A stretch of DNA of 6,557 bases, taken from Hyphomicrobiales bacterium (GTDB lineage: Bacteria; Pseudomonadota; Alphaproteobacteria; Rhizobiales; JAJFHB01). The stretch covers positions 1 to 6,557 of the forward strand of contig JAJFHB010000330.1 in NCBI GenBank assembly GCA_021775795.1, in the 5' to 3' direction. The notes beneath the pieces were generated by a model. The model ran no database searches. It saw nothing but the letters and a program-made list of their open reading frames with translations, and had not been told where the DNA came from. Of this stretch, positions 5,966 to 6,557 are shown in pieces. Made by a program: the position numbers and the translations under genes. How positions within the stretch are numbered: position 1 is the first letter of the stretch; every line of letters starts with the position of its first letter.

Positions 5966-6557
5966 GTGAGCACACTGCTGGACATTCATGCATCACTGGA
6001 AGAAGGCGCAGAGTTTCTCTGCCGTGAAGGCGTGTTGGGCGCTGTCGCCGAAAGGATCAGCGCCGGCGATGTAGATGTTCTATCGCTCGATGTGTGGGAT
6101 ACGCTGCTCTTCAGGCAGGTCTCGGCACCGCGTGATGTCTTCCTCCTGCAACGTGATCTGCTGTTTGAGCACGGGCTCATTGATGCTTCCACCACAGCTT
6201 ATGAATGGCAGTTTCTAAGAGTCGGCGCAGAGAAACGCGCGCGTGAAAAGCATCGCCGCGAAGTCACTATTGACGAGATATATGCGGAGATCGCACGACT
6301 GCAGTTGCCGAACCTGGTGCTTGCCGATGCCATTGATGCGGAGGTCGCCGCTGAGTGTAAAGTCACTTTGCTGGACCCGGTCGTTTCAACTCTGCTCATG
6401 CATGCCGCCGCAAATGACGTGCCGGTGATCCTTGTTTCCGATTTTTACATGAGCGCACCGGCACTGCGAAAAATCATAGATCACGCGGCCGCCAGATCCG
6501 GCATTGAGCTTTTGCCGTGGCTAAATGTGTTTGTGTCCTGTGAACATGAAAGCTTCA
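5966..6557 (+). CDS. HAD-superfamily hydrolase-like protein, N-terminal part (cut by the window edge)
   Basis: The frame runs open from GTG at 5966 to the window end, giving 197 residues with no stop. HAD motif I is LSLDVWDTLLF, with the nucleophile D42 and T46. A helical cap region follows at about residues 55-145, and motif II is VILVSDFYM (154-162) with S158. The segment VFVSCEHESF at the edge lies just before the expected motif III lysine. The pattern resembles predicted HAD hydrolases (COG5610-like) found in O-antigen and capsule loci, often as the N-terminal part of a larger protein with a glycosyltransferase domain; whether that holds here lies beyond the edge. The second motif I aspartate of phosphatases is replaced by W44. 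The in-frame stop at 5909-5911 leaves GTG 5966 as the first usual start. GGAG at 5947-5950 is rather far upstream, so a CTG at 5945 preceded by AGGA (5937-5940) is a weaker alternative. It lies 60 bases after the ABC gene and is probably in the same operon. Confidence 0.82.
   Translation, partial: MSTLLDIHASLEEGAEFLCREGVLGAVAERISAGDVDVLSLDVWDTLLFRQVSAPRDVFLLQRDLLFEHGLIDASTTAYEWQFLRVGAEKRAREKHRREVTIDEIYAEIARLQLPNLVLADAIDAEVAAECKVTLLDPVVSTLLMHAAANDVPVILVSDFYMSAPALRKIIDHAAARSGIELLPWLNVFVSCEHESF

Overview
The window is a piece of a surface-polysaccharide (O-antigen, capsule or similar glycan) biosynthesis locus. It holds five complete genes and one gene cut by the right edge. The moderately high G+C content, the GTG starts and the gene types point to a Gram-negative proteobacterium, and I would guess an alphaproteobacterium. 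That assignment is inference, because no rRNA or other taxonomic marker is present.

Left half, minus strand, reading right to left: a D-2-hydroxyacid (phosphoglycerate-type) dehydrogenase (1866-2801), a Gfo/Idh/MocA-family oxidoreductase (726-1760) and a SIS-domain phosphosugar isomerase of the GmhA type (130-723). The last two are separated by only 2 bases and are surely co-transcribed. The first is 105 bases upstream in the same direction. Two NAD(P)-dependent oxidoreductases plus one aldose-ketose isomerase look like a small module that makes or modifies an uncommon sugar phosphate. The exact substrate cannot be read from the sequence. The leftmost 129 bases may hold the start of a further minus-strand gene, but I cannot choose a frame with confidence.

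A 244-base divergent intergenic region (2802-3045) separates this module from the right half. It contains a short perfect dyad but no convincing consensus promoter.

Right half, plus strand: rmlB, dTDP-glucose 4,6-dehydratase (3046-4068); a fused permease-ATPase ABC exporter of the cyclic-peptide/siderophore (SyrD/PvdE/YojI-like) type (4229-5905); and the N-terminal part of a HAD-superfamily protein of the kind often found among glycosyltransferase genes (5966 to the right edge). RmlB supplies dTDP-4-keto-6-deoxyglucose, the branch point to many deoxy sugars, but no partner such as rmlA, rmlC or rmlD is in the window.

The points most worth following up are the three-enzyme sugar module, the peptide-exporter-like ABC protein in a glycan locus, and active-site substitutions in the SIS, HAD and hydroxyacid dehydrogenase proteins. 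Nothing here is a proven new system. No tRNA, rRNA, CRISPR array, insertion sequence or prophage feature was seen.
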